Positions 53,101 through 59,427 of a DNA stretch of 64,000 nucleotides are shown here, piece by piece. The stretch is from Branchiostoma floridae (lineage: Eukaryota > Chordata > Leptocardii > Amphioxiformes > Branchiostomatidae). Within the stretch, counting starts at the first letter, position 1, and every line of letters begins with the position of its first letter. The notes beneath the pieces are model-generated. The model had not been told where the DNA came from. It did not search any database and saw nothing but the letters and a program-made list of their open reading frames with translations. The stretch spans positions 5,729,258 through 5,793,257 of the forward strand of contig NC_049984.1 in NCBI RefSeq assembly GCF_000003815.2. Direction: 5' to 3'. A program made the translations under genes and the position numbers.

Positions 53101-56100
53101 TATATCAAAGGAGAGTTATAGAAGTCACTAACTGTTCATTACACACATTTTGAGAACTGACACTGTGGTACCTTGACTATGGCGGGCCTCTGTAGAAAGG
53201 TTTCTGCAGGAAAGTCGTAGAACACCACGTTACTGAGGAACTCACAGGAGCTGGTCACAAGCTGGGGGTTTCCGCTGTTCAGGGACCTGATGGATGGGAA
53301 ATGCTTATCATGTTAATTAATGCAATTGATTATTCATATTAAGTTTTGATTAATTAATATGCTTGGAGTACCGCTCTTTCATAACAGTCTTTGACAAATA
53401 ACACAAAAATGAAAGTGGTGACTAACTAAGCTACCGATATTACGTAATACAAGCAGCTCTAATAGATTAAGAGTTATCTAAACTGTCAGGATACAGCTTA
53501 TGGTCTCATAACACATCAACCACAACTGGAGTAAAACCCATTCTTATTCTCTGAGCTATATGTATGTCTGAAAGTATCCAAACAGTATCTAAAAGTATCG
53601 AACAGTATCCTTAATTAAGGCCCTCCCTCTGTCTACTGCCAGACCTACTTCTTATAGGCTGTATAATGTCCCCACAGGTGACTTCGTCACATAAATCTAA
53701 TCTCCAAGCAGATCCACGGTGGCGTAATATAGTATCAAACCCACAGTGTGCCCATTTGACTCCCTTTGGCCGGCTATACTCCTTGGCCAGCTTTGATACT
53801 ATCTTATGGCACCGTAGGATCTGTTTGGAGATTAACATAAATGGTGACCTGACCTGTTGGTGGCAGCTAAGACATGTCTGTCTGTGGGGGTGAGAGCCAG
53901 CCAGGGGAAGGTGGAGAACTTCAGACAGGTGGGGGCCGGCAGGCCTGCTGGGGGGACAAGGGACATGTTTACTAAAAAAAATCAGGATCTGATATTATTA
54001 ATACATGCTAATGTCATGACAAAAAGACAATGTAATGTGGAGGTATGTGACTGAATAATGACATCAATAAAAAAAATAAATAAAACTTATTGTAGCAAAT
54101 GGTTCATCGGGCAGTGCTCATCTCTGTTTCTGTAGCCCTGGGCCACACATGTTTGTGCAATCACTACAGCAGGAGGCTAGTCCACTGGTAGTGAAGCGTG
54201 TTTAGCTTCCATACCCTTCCTCTTAGTAGAGAAAGAATTATGTACCATTTTTAGAGTCTTTGGTATGACCCGGCTACAGCATCCAGTCTTCCTTGGTGGT
54301 CTCCCATCCAAGTTAACTGTCCAGACCGCACGTTGCTCAACTTCCGAGACTGAGGGATCGGTTGTGTCAACGCGTCTTACATTACTCAGTCTACTTGCTA
54401 ACTGAGTACAACCGAAGAAAACCCACCAGTCGCCACACCCTGCTCCTCCTGTTCCTGTTCCAGGTTTGCGATGAGAGTTGCTGTGCTGCCGCTGTCCCTG
54501 CGGAAGTACCCGACTTTGGGCTCCATGTACAGCAGCTGTCCTGGATGCTGCCCTGTCTGGCTGGTCAGGCTGCTGTTCTGCTGAGACATCAGCGAGTCTG
54601 ACGCTGCTGTCAGCTGTTTGGGATCTGTGTCTTCTTGCATGGCCGGAATAGCTGATTCTACAGGACACAATAACATCGAATCCAAAACTCTATGACAAAG
54701 AAATGCGAGGGTTCAAAAGGTTTTTCTGCATACCTGCACCTAATTTTGCAGGACAACTTTCATAAACCTATTGAACCTTAGTTTACTTGTGTCAATCTAC
54801 ATTCTTTCAGAATGACCCGTTCCCTCCAGAGCTGACCAGCACCAGTGTGTACTTATTATGTGCAGTGAAACTACTACAAGTGACCACCTCTACATAAAGA
54901 CCGCCTGGCCAATGAGACCGCTCTTTGGTGGTCCCTCAGATAACATAAACATTAAGAATCCTGTCTATAGTGCCCACCTGTCCACATAGACCAGATATTT
55001 TTGGTCCCCTGAGTGGTCTTCTTGGGCAGTTTTGACAGAGTACCAACCCGTTAAGAGTGGCCCTTTGCTGGTTGACACTAAAGTAAAGGTTGCTACTTAC
55101 CTGTAAGGAGTGGAGAAGTAAACTTTGTTATCCTGTGCTGATAGATACATTCCCTGCTGTGCTCCTCAGGCCCAGAAGGGGGCAGCATCAGCAGCTGGTT
55201 CAGGATCTTGTCTGTGATTGGTTGGAGCTCCGTTGGAACATCCTTCCTCAGCTGGGACAGGAACGCGACCGCGCCGAGGGAGACCAGGATTTCTACTGCT
55301 GAGGAGTGCTGGGAAGAGACATTGGATAATGGGTATTGATTAAGCAAACAGAAACTAATAAGACAACAATTACCTGCCAATGTTTTGATGGTCCTTCTGC
55401 TACCCTCCTCTGATGGCAATAGTGCTACTTTATACTGATAGCTGGTGATGCAGTGGCATGGCTCGAAATTCATCTTTAGGATTAGGTGCACTAGTGCAGC
55501 CAACCTAGAAAATTGGGTGCACCAAAAATTGTTTGGGGGCACCACATAGAATAAAGTAGAATGCCAGGAAGACCTAATTCAGCACAGGTAGTACAAATGT
55601 ACATGCTTGAGCATTGTCATGCCGGTACTGACATCTGGGAATTGTAAGGCCGAATTTTCCTGACCCTGAGATCATGACGATGTAGTTGCAAAGATCAGCA
55701 AAGTTACTTTGTTATCTTTTCAGGATTAAACCTACCTAAATATTTGGGTGCCCTGTGGTACATCTCATTCTCAATAAATCTAGCACTAACCTGTGCGAGC
55801 CTGTGCAGCAGCCCCAGCACCTCCTCCTGCAGCGGGCAGGAGTGGAAGTTGAACCACTCCAGCAGGCGGATCAGCAGGGGGCGCTGCTGCACCAGGTCGG
55901 CCTCGCACACCACCCCGTGCTCCAGCTTGCTCAGGATGTTCAGCAGCGACCGCACACGGATCTCCTCAAGGTCATGCCCTGGGATGGAGAGGAAAGTTGT
56001 GAAACTTGTAAAAGTCTTATGATCTCTTTTGCATATTCAAGCACACATGAGTGGCGGGTAGCAACCTTTGGAAGCGGACTAAAGCAAACAAGGCTGGACT

Positions 56101-57023
56101 CCAGGCTACTACCTGGGAAAGCAAAAATATTTTTTTTATGAGGTTTTCCATACGGATCTCCTCATCAAGGTTGTGCCCTGGGAAAAGAGAGGGAACTTTC
56201 ATGCAAATTCAAAAGCATTACAGCAAGATTTGATGAGCACATGAAAGACCATCTGGTTGTCTACAACTACAGGGCACTGGATCATCCTCTAAAACCGACA
56301 ATGTCAGTTTTTATCCTGAATTGAAGAGTAGCCCAAACTGGAGTCGACACACCTAGTCATACCCGGCTGAAATGACTTTACTAGTACCAAGGAGGTTGTG
56401 ATATAACCTCCTTGCTAGTACTCTACTCTACTCTACTAAAAGCTAAAGCCCTCTCGCACATTTGTGTATGCATGACCACGCAACAGGAGTTCTGGGTAAT
56501 ATATGGCAAAGGTGAAGGTCCCTGACTGTAAATGTTAAGCCATTTCACAGGTGCCATTATTTTATTGTCTGTAAATTGTTATGCAAATTGAAACAATGGG
56601 AGAGACCGTTTACCCTCGCCTTTGACATATTACTGAGAATCCCTGTTGCCCACGCATGCGTACTAGTACTCAAATGTCCGAAAAGGCTTTTTGTGCTTAC
56701 AGTTACATAAGTCATAAGAACACAAACTTTAACTACTAAAACATGAAATTTGAATTTAAAATTCCATCAAGTAAGACAGCTTGGTATCTTTAACTTATAT
56801 ACATTGTGTTTGTAGCATATTCAGCAATAGAGGTGACATCCAGCGAATTTGAATACCCCGTCTGATAGCGGAGTATATGTAGGCAAGAAGGTTTTGATGT
56901 AAAACGCAAGGCGGTAGTACGCAAGGGGGAGGGGGGCTTACTGCCAAAAACAATATAATTCAGCCACTTACCGAGCTTATTCAGCAGTGGTGTCAGATTT
57001 ATGTCATCTTTGTTGGATCCCAT
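23113..57023 (-). CDS. RTTN: Rotatin (RTTN), centriole/cilium protein, complete 47-exon gene
   Basis: Exons in transcript order: 57023-56972, 55978-55791, 55308-55101, 54657-54427, 53947-53854, 53286-53172, 51243-51099, 50611-50470, 49922-49733, 49144-49052, 48557-48384, 47835-47623, 46310-46198, 45650-45524, 45087-44962, 44172-44056, 43301-43162, 42648-42477, 42025-41926, 41092-41001, 40473-40353, 39798-39702, 39100-39038, 38587-38405, 38003-37761, 37373-37273, 36674-36473, 35995-35864, 35439-35364, 35093-34965, 34122-34033, 33508-33350, 33008-32723, 32089-31995, 31542-31452, 30980-30821, 30503-30268, 29555-29418, 28861-28685, 28080-27895, 27330-27155, 26228-26102, 25498-25299, 24843-24696, 24330-24208, 23924-23751, 23198-23113. 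They sum to 6831 nt (2276 aa); every junction is in phase. The N terminus [20 protein letters not shown] then [11 protein letters not shown] is the rotatin armadillo-like start. [10 protein letters not shown]...[29 protein letters not shown] and [12 protein letters not shown] are further conserved blocks. Length is close to human RTTN (2226 aa). The family works at centrioles/basal bodies and in left-right patterning. ATG 57023 is the first in frame. Exon 8-9 and 34-35 borders are the least certain. Confidence 0.95.
23400..23590. repeat. Dispersed repeat copy (TATCTGTATAGCTGGTATAAC family)
   Basis: It contains TATCTATATAGCTGGTATAA followed by a GGTGTAACAC...AACACCAGCTTC segment. Related copies occur near 1150-1345, 39540-39650 (opposite strand), 41745-41830 and 49415-49500. 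It lies in the last RTTN intron. Confidence 0.6.
24380..24490 (-). repeat. Dispersed repeat shared with 48240-48360
   Basis: The segment containing CAAGCTTTCGATCAGTCCTC matches the reverse complement of the sequence around 48280-48310 and continues on both sides. Both copies are in RTTN introns. Confidence 0.6.
26255..26660. mobile_element. GGTACC-ended MITE-like repeat, copy B (best preserved)
   Basis: The ends are GGGGTGGGTACCAGTACA and TGTACCGGTACCCACCCCC, an imperfect terminal inverted repeat. The interior is non-coding and shares segments with 14968-15445. It lies in an RTTN intron just upstream of the exon at 26228 in transcript order. Confidence 0.7.
27570..27765 (+). mobile_element. 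SINE fragment related to the 5S-derived SINE at 54100-54390
   Basis: It shares GTCATACCAAAGA...AAAAATGGTACAT and CTGCTGTAGTGATTGCACAA, then a GCCCAAGGGGTACTGAAACGG-like tail, with the reverse complement of the element at 54100-54390. The 5S-like head is absent, so the copy is 5'-truncated. Confidence 0.65.
28347..28395 (-). repeat. Partial internal copy of the RTTN exon 28861-28685
   Basis: GACTTAAGGATGGTGCTGGG and the following bases match the true exon at 28718-28765 with several changes. The copy lies in the next intron, without splice sites. Confidence 0.55.
32345..32712 (-). repeat. Two donor-side partial copies of the RTTN exon 33008-32723
   Basis: The last about 142 nt of the exon plus its 5' splice site are repeated at 32345-32486 and 32534-32675, period 189 bp. 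Between the copies lies a spacer with (TG)n and GAGGTTTTT. The copies lack any acceptor and drift by a few substitutions. They are in the intron immediately downstream of the true exon. Confidence 0.88.
34420..34964 (-). repeat. Five donor-side partial copies of an RTTN exon separated by (TTTG)n
   Basis: The last 23 codons ([20 protein letters not shown] plus TNK) and donor of the exon 35093-34965 recur as 69-bp blocks at 34420-34488, 34525-34593, 34638-34706, 34751-34819 and 34852-34920. Blocks are separated by (CAAA)n on the plus strand, that is (TTTG)n in the sense of transcription. The donor GTTTGT of each block is the first repeat unit. The coding part is nearly unchanged among copies. 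Confidence 0.93.
36847..36892 (-). repeat. Acceptor-side partial copy of the RTTN exon 36674-36473
   Basis: The sequence around GAGTCTTGGAACACG (acceptor in the antisense) plus flanking exon and intron bases resembles 36630-36720, with more changes than the other partial-exon copies. It lies about 220 bp upstream of the true exon in transcript order. Confidence 0.65.
37656..37723. mobile_element. GGTACC-ended MITE-like repeat, end fragment (copy C)
   Basis: Only the terminal part is present: CCGGACCTGATTTTCTGTACC followed by AGTACCCACCCCT, as in copies A and B. Confidence 0.55.
39540..39650 (-). repeat. Dispersed repeat copy (TATCTGTATAGCTGGTATAAC family)
   Basis: On the minus strand this contains TATATAGCTGGTATAACCAC and AACACACCAGCTTTGCAG, then GTTATATTACACTGAA, which also occurs at 49490-49512. 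Confidence 0.6.
40060..40345 (-). repeat. Two donor-side partial copies of the RTTN exon 40473-40353
   Basis: The donor ACTTAC (plus-strand reading) with about 29 nt of exon and roughly 100 nt of intron recurs at 40081 and 40211, ahead of the true site at 40347. The period is about 130-136 bp. Confidence 0.88.
40500..40680 (-). repeat. Two acceptor-side partial copies of the RTTN exon 40473-40353
   Basis: The first about 55 nt of the exon and its acceptor are repeated at 40513-40568 and 40608-40663, period 95 bp, upstream of the true exon in transcript order. With the donor-side copies at 40060-40345, this exon is flanked by half-copies on both sides. Confidence 0.9.
40760..40912 (-). mobile_element. 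Probable tRNA-SINE body fragment
   Basis: On the minus strand GGGAAAGGCACAAATTTCCT and CACTCCACCCAGGTGTTAAA are body segments often found behind tRNA-derived SINE heads with a GGGAAAGGCAC junction, as also seen at 49253-49260. No head is visible here. Low confidence. Confidence 0.35.
41243..41417. mobile_element. TAATCTCCAAGCAGATC-ended MITE, copy 1
   Basis: Ends TAATCTCCAACCAGATC and GATCTGCTTGGAGATTA are inverted repeats. The interior shares CCAGCTTTGATACTATCTTA and ATGGCAC(T/C)GTAGGATCTG with copies at 53698-53834 and 60789-60964. An internal duplication of the left end lies at 41285-41330. Confidence 0.75.
42500..42535 (-). repeat. Glutamine repeat in an RTTN exon
   Basis: The exon 42648-42477 encodes a short run of five Gln ([12 protein letters not shown]) from mixed CAG/CAA codons. 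It appears specific to this protein and is close to a weakly conserved linker. Confidence 0.6.
43062..43154. mobile_element. 93-bp MITE abutting an RTTN 5' splice site
   Basis: The ends TTAGGTCCTAATTCCAAAC and GTTTGGAAATGGGACCTAA form inverted repeats that extend into GGGGCCC. The element ends one base from the donor hexamer (43161-43156) of the exon 43301-43162. A diverged relative with similar ends spans about 41605-41888. Confidence 0.7.
43497..43839. mobile_element. MITE with CAGGGCTCGAAATAC inverted ends and CACTC target duplication
   Basis: CAGGGCTCGAAATAC at 43497 is inverted at 43825-43839. CACTC flanks both sides (43492-43496 and 43840-43844). The interior is rich in ACCTGCA/TGCAGGT. 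Single-ended relatives with GGCTCGAAA begin near 42062, 45678 and 55458. Confidence 0.78.
44247..44608. mobile_element. Harbinger-type MITE, 362 bp, TAA target duplication
   Basis: The terminal inverted repeats start GGCCACACC and match at 34 of 35 positions, including TTCTTGGTTCACGGATT. TAA flanks each end (44244-44246 and 44609-44611). A three-base TWA duplication and GGCC-type ends point to PIF/Harbinger. No transposase is encoded. Confidence 0.82.
46348..46715. mobile_element. Harbinger-type MITE, 368 bp, TAA target duplication
   Basis: The ends GGCCTAGGAAAAAAAATG and the inverted CATTTTTTTCCTAGGCC extend through TTGTGTTTCCTGTTT. TAA flanks each end. The size and target duplication resemble the element at 44247-44608, but the inverted repeats differ, so it is a separate family. 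Confidence 0.8.
47045..47495 (-). repeat. Three donor-side partial copies of the RTTN exon 47835-47623
   Basis: The donor and last about 55 nt of the exon (plus-strand TTCAAAGTTCTG...TGCAGTCCATGGATGTACAG) recur at 47435-47490 and 47232-47285, and in degraded form at 47048-47092. Each copy is followed by a shared 120-bp intron segment containing CATGCATGTATGAATGCTAT. The period is about 180-205 bp. Confidence 0.88.
48240..48360 (+). repeat. Dispersed repeat shared with 24380-24490
   Basis: It contains GAGGACTGATCGAAAGCTTG, the reverse complement of the copy near 24415. Confidence 0.6.
48707..48922. mobile_element. Long foldback (hairpin) element
   Basis: CATATAGTAAGGTTCCTTAG with the following roughly 60 bases is the imperfect inverse of the sequence ending at 48922. 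Nearly the whole 216 bp can fold back, with a short loop around 48800-48840. It lies in an RTTN intron. Confidence 0.7.
49148..49385 (+). mobile_element. Two tandem tRNA-derived SINE-like segments
   Basis: Two related segments (about 49150-49260 and 49275-49385) each contain TGG/TTGAGGTTAGG-like A-box sequence, a GTTGACTTAGAAT core, a B box (diverged GTTCGACTTCC; exact GGTTCGAATCC at 49323-49333) and CCCAA(A)TGTTGTA(C/T)CCTTGGG. They look like heads of a tRNA-derived SINE. The region directly follows the RTTN exon border at 49144. Confidence 0.6.
50949..50978 (-). repeat. Acceptor-side partial copy of the RTTN exon 50611-50470
   Basis: GTGGAGCTGGTCTGGGACAG plus a TTAG acceptor (antisense) copies the first about 30 nt of the exon (50582-50611) in the intron upstream of it in transcript order. 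Confidence 0.65.
51431..52908 (-). mobile_element. 5'-truncated CR1/L2-like LINE with open reverse transcriptase frame
   Basis: A continuous frame runs from about 52905 to the stop at 51611; the annotated Met at 52816 is internal to the truncated ORF. Reverse transcriptase motifs are visible: [33 protein letters not shown], the YADDST catalytic box and LLGVHVD. The C-terminal DYCSPVWG...[11 protein letters not shown] region is typical of CR1/Jockey-like LINEs. The endonuclease and N-terminal RT parts are missing. The 3' end (51431-51450) is a short AAGTC repeat, as LINEs of the CR1/L2 group often have. It sits antisense-neutral, in the same orientation as RTTN, in the RTTN intron 53172-51243. 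Confidence 0.88.
53698..53834. mobile_element. TAATCTCCAAGCAGATC-ended MITE, copy 2
   Basis: Terminal inverted repeats TAATCTCCAAGCAGATCC and GGATCTGTTTGGAGATTA, 137 bp. The interior contains GCCGGCTATACTCCTTGGCC. It lies between RTTN exons 53947-53854 and 53286-53172. Confidence 0.8.
54080..54395 (-). mobile_element. 5S rRNA-derived SINE
   Basis: On the minus strand the head (about 54385-54270) reads like a diverged 5S rRNA: CCGATCCC...TCTCGGAAGTTGAGCA, then AACTTGGATGGGAGACC and GGATGCTGTAGCCGGG. These cover the A-box/C-box promoter region and 3' end of 5S rRNA. A body with GTCATACCAAAGACT and CTGCTGTAGTGATTGCACAA follows. The body is shared with the copy at 27570-27765. Known relatives are the SINE3/Deu-type SINEs. 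It lies just downstream of the RTTN exon donor at 54426. Confidence 0.75.
56150..56177 (-). repeat. Acceptor-side partial copy of RTTN exon 2
   Basis: The acceptor CCCAG and codons for HNLDEEIRM (minus strand, from 56177) repeat the start of exon 2 (HDLEEIRV, from 55978). The copy lies in intron 1, about 200 bp upstream of the true exon, and diverges after about 28 nt. Confidence 0.7.
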
Positions 57024-58275
57024 GTTTTCCAGCAACCACACTACCCAGCGATAATTCTATGCACAGTCATAATAAAGCAAACACCATGCACTGGTCGACG
57101 AAAGGTTCTTCGTTTTTCAAAGATTCCGCCATTTTGGTACTCTCGTTCCCACGTCAGAATGGCTTGTGCGGTTGTGCAGTCTTCATTGTCTTGTCCATTT
57201 AAATGCTTTCATCAACTGAGATACAGAAATAATCATAAGTGGTGCAAATTTCCTATAGTTAAATGGTTAGCTGGACTAGCTGAGCCTTTTGCTCCCAAGA
57301 CGCGTAAAATGCCCTGGGTTCAAGAGCGACAAAGACGTCATTTGGAAGCGTCCACTACATTATAGGGGTGCCTACCTGCCGGCTGCCCCGCCTCTCACTT
57401 CGATACTTTCTCCATCCACTGTGACAGGTCAGCGCGCGTTTCTGCGTGCGAGACAAGAGATCGGCTCTCCCCGATCGTGAGATATCTATCAAGTTTCACC
57501 GACAACTTAAAGTCTTAACCAATCCACTGGATGTCATTTTGAGCACTGATCTGGCTGTCAAAATACCAGGTCTATGACATCATGCCCCCCTCCCCCTTCC
57601 GTCTTCTGACAACAACTTGTATAACGTCATAGTGTACTTTAGACCGATGACTTAATGATTACATTGCCAAAGGGAGAATACGCTGGTACTGCTCGCGAAC
57701 GTTACAGGGTAAGGATATTCCCCAAATAACGTATTATAGGACTTAACTGATTGATGACCGTTTGCAACGACGATTTGATTTTTGACGTTTCCAGGTTTGA
57801 GGACTGTGTTTAAAAATCATGCATGGTTGTTCCCTAAAAACGGTCGTTTATACTTATGAGTGCTTCAATTCAAGTTTATTTGTTATACACCACTTTTCTT
57901 AACAAGTTTCAAAAGTGAAGGTAAGCTGTCAAGAAAAGGCAACGTTATAACGCTAGTTCACCTTTATTCACGGGGTAACCTTTATCCGTTGTATTTAACA
58001 CCAGGGTATTTCAGGATATCAAGTCTAAATATTGAAAATAAATGCAATTAGAAACTACCGTCCATCAACGTGATATCCCTAAGTATCCTGTTTTTAGGTA
58101 CAACGGATATAGGTTACCCTGCGAATAACGGTGAACTAGCATTACCCCCTACATGACCTTGCTTGGAATTTTAAAAATAACTACTCTACTCTAACTCTAA
58201 ACAACTCTTGACTCTTGTTTGTTTTTCCCAAATCTCTGTACATCCAGGTGCAAAAGTGTCGAGAAGGACAAAATC
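57024..58275. promoter_or_regulatory. Divergent upstream region between RTTN and the FBXL8-like gene
   Basis: 1.25 kb separates the two start codons and holds no other exon I can support. It must contain both promoters. A foldback element (57951-58141) lies in the FBXL8-side half. A 3' splice site-like CATCCAG at 58243-58249 suggests an untranslated first exon for the FBXL8-like gene. No TATA box is obvious at either end. Confidence 0.5.
57951..58141. mobile_element. MITE-like foldback element upstream of the FBXL8-like gene
   Basis: CGCTAGTTCACCTTTATTC and GGGTAACCTTTATCCGTTGT at the left are inverted near the right end (ACAACGGATATAGGTTACCC, GGTGAACTAGC). Roughly 43-bp arms carry few mismatches; TAA-like bases flank the ends. 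Confidence 0.72.
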
Positions 58276-59427
58276 ATGGAGGACAAGTCGTGGGAAAACA
58301 TCACGGACCACATCATTATCCACATCCTCTCCTACCTGCCTGTCCACCACCGGCACAACGCCGGCGCCGCCTGTCGCTCCTGGAACCGGGCATTCAACTC
58401 TCCGCTGCTCTGGCGCCACGTTAGAGCCACCTTCCACTCGGAGAAGGACGTCCGCTGGCTGGGGTGTCTCCAGCGGTACGGGACCCACTTCAGGACTGTG
58501 CACATCGACTGCAACCAGGAGGACGTCGTCAACAGGAGGATCACCTGCGACTTCATCAACGAGCTGGCGCGCCTCCCGGAAAGGCGACTTAAACGGTTCA
58601 TCGTCGTCTTCTCCGGAATGAACCCGTACTTCTATGCAGGTCAGGAGATGCATGAGGCCATCGAGGATCTATTCGGCCCCCCTCCCACCAAATGTAACGT
58701 CATCTCAACCCTAGAACACGTGGATCTAGGGAAGCTGTCTATCGCCTACTCGGACAAACTTTTCCTCCCTCTTGCAGAGAACAATCCCAACCTGAGGTTC
58801 CTCAACATTCAGAATGCTTCTCTGGTCTGTAAGGTGTCTTCAGATTGTCTTCTTAAGATCATCACGACCTGTACCAAACTTGTGGACCTGAGAGTTCACT
58901 ATTACAGCCTGTCTGAGGAGGTACTCACAGCTCTTGCAGATAAAGAGCGGACTCCTCTGCAGCACCTCTCTGTATGTTGCCAAAAGGACGACAAGATGGG
59001 TTTCGCCAAGGTGTGGGAATCTGAGTTCTGGAAAGCGCTGACGGAGCACAACCGCGCCCTCCGCGTGTCGCTGATCTTCGGCGACTACTGTCCGACGTTG
59101 CGGATCCCCAAACTCCTGAAGCCTGAGATCCCGGTGTCTGTGCTCCGTGTGGAGAACTGGCATCCACTGCTGTACCTGGTGAGGTTCTGCTGCGAACACT
59201 ACTACAGGACAATCGAGGTCCTGGTGCTACACACTCACACCAGCCCCCAGCTGGACCAGTCCCTTCTGGAGTTGGTCACCAAGAGCCCCCGGCTGAGAGA
59301 ACTCCACGTCTACTGTGTGCTAGCGAAGGACACGGTCTCCGAGATCCTGAAAATCCGCCCTGGTCTGCAGCGCATCACGCTCAAGTCGGAGAAAGAACCT
59401 TTCCCCTGGGAGCCCGAAGAGTTGTAG
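58276..59427 (+). CDS. FBXL8: FBXL8-like F-box/leucine-rich repeat protein
   Basis: One uninterrupted coding exon, 383 aa (human FBXL8 is 374 aa). The frame is open upstream but the ATG at 58276 is the first one in it and places the F-box directly at the N terminus: WENITDHIIIHILSYLPVHH...CRSWNRAFNSPLLWRHV (residues about 5-45). The middle region has irregular leucine-rich repeats (LEHVDLGKLS, LRFLNIQNASL, LVDLRVHYYSL). Diagnostic FBXL8-type blocks are FSGMNPYFYAGQEMHEAIEDLF and, at the C terminus, LVRFCCEHYYRTIEVLVL, LRELHVYCVLAKD and LKSEKEPFPWEPEEL. F-box proteins recruit substrates to SKP1-CUL1 ubiquitin ligases. An upstream untranslated exon is likely. ATTAAA at 59511 is a possible poly(A) signal. 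Confidence 0.9.
   Translation: MEDKSWENITDHIIIHILSYLPVHHRHNAGAACRSWNRAFNSPLLWRHVRATFHSEKDVRWLGCLQRYGTHFRTVHIDCNQEDVVNRRITCDFINELARLPERRLKRFIVVFSGMNPYFYAGQEMHEAIEDLFGPPPTKCNVISTLEHVDLGKLSIAYSDKLFLPLAENNPNLRFLNIQNASLVCKVSSDCLLKIITTCTKLVDLRVHYYSLSEEVLTALADKERTPLQHLSVCCQKDDKMGFAKVWESEFWKALTEHNRALRVSLIFGDYCPTLRIPKLLKPEIPVSVLRVENWHPLLYLVRFCCEHYYRTIEVLVLHTHTSPQLDQSLLELVTKSPRLRELHVYCVLAKDTVSEILKIRPGLQRITLKSEKEPFPWEPEEL

Noticed and set aside
54177-54668. 163-codon minus-strand frame
   Set aside because: It runs from the frame-shifted RTTN exon 54657-54427 through the intron into the 5S-derived SINE and ignores the donor at 54426.
58186-58653. 155-codon minus-strand frame over the FBXL8-like gene
   Set aside because: It is antisense to a clearly conserved F-box exon, a product of high GC at codon position 3.
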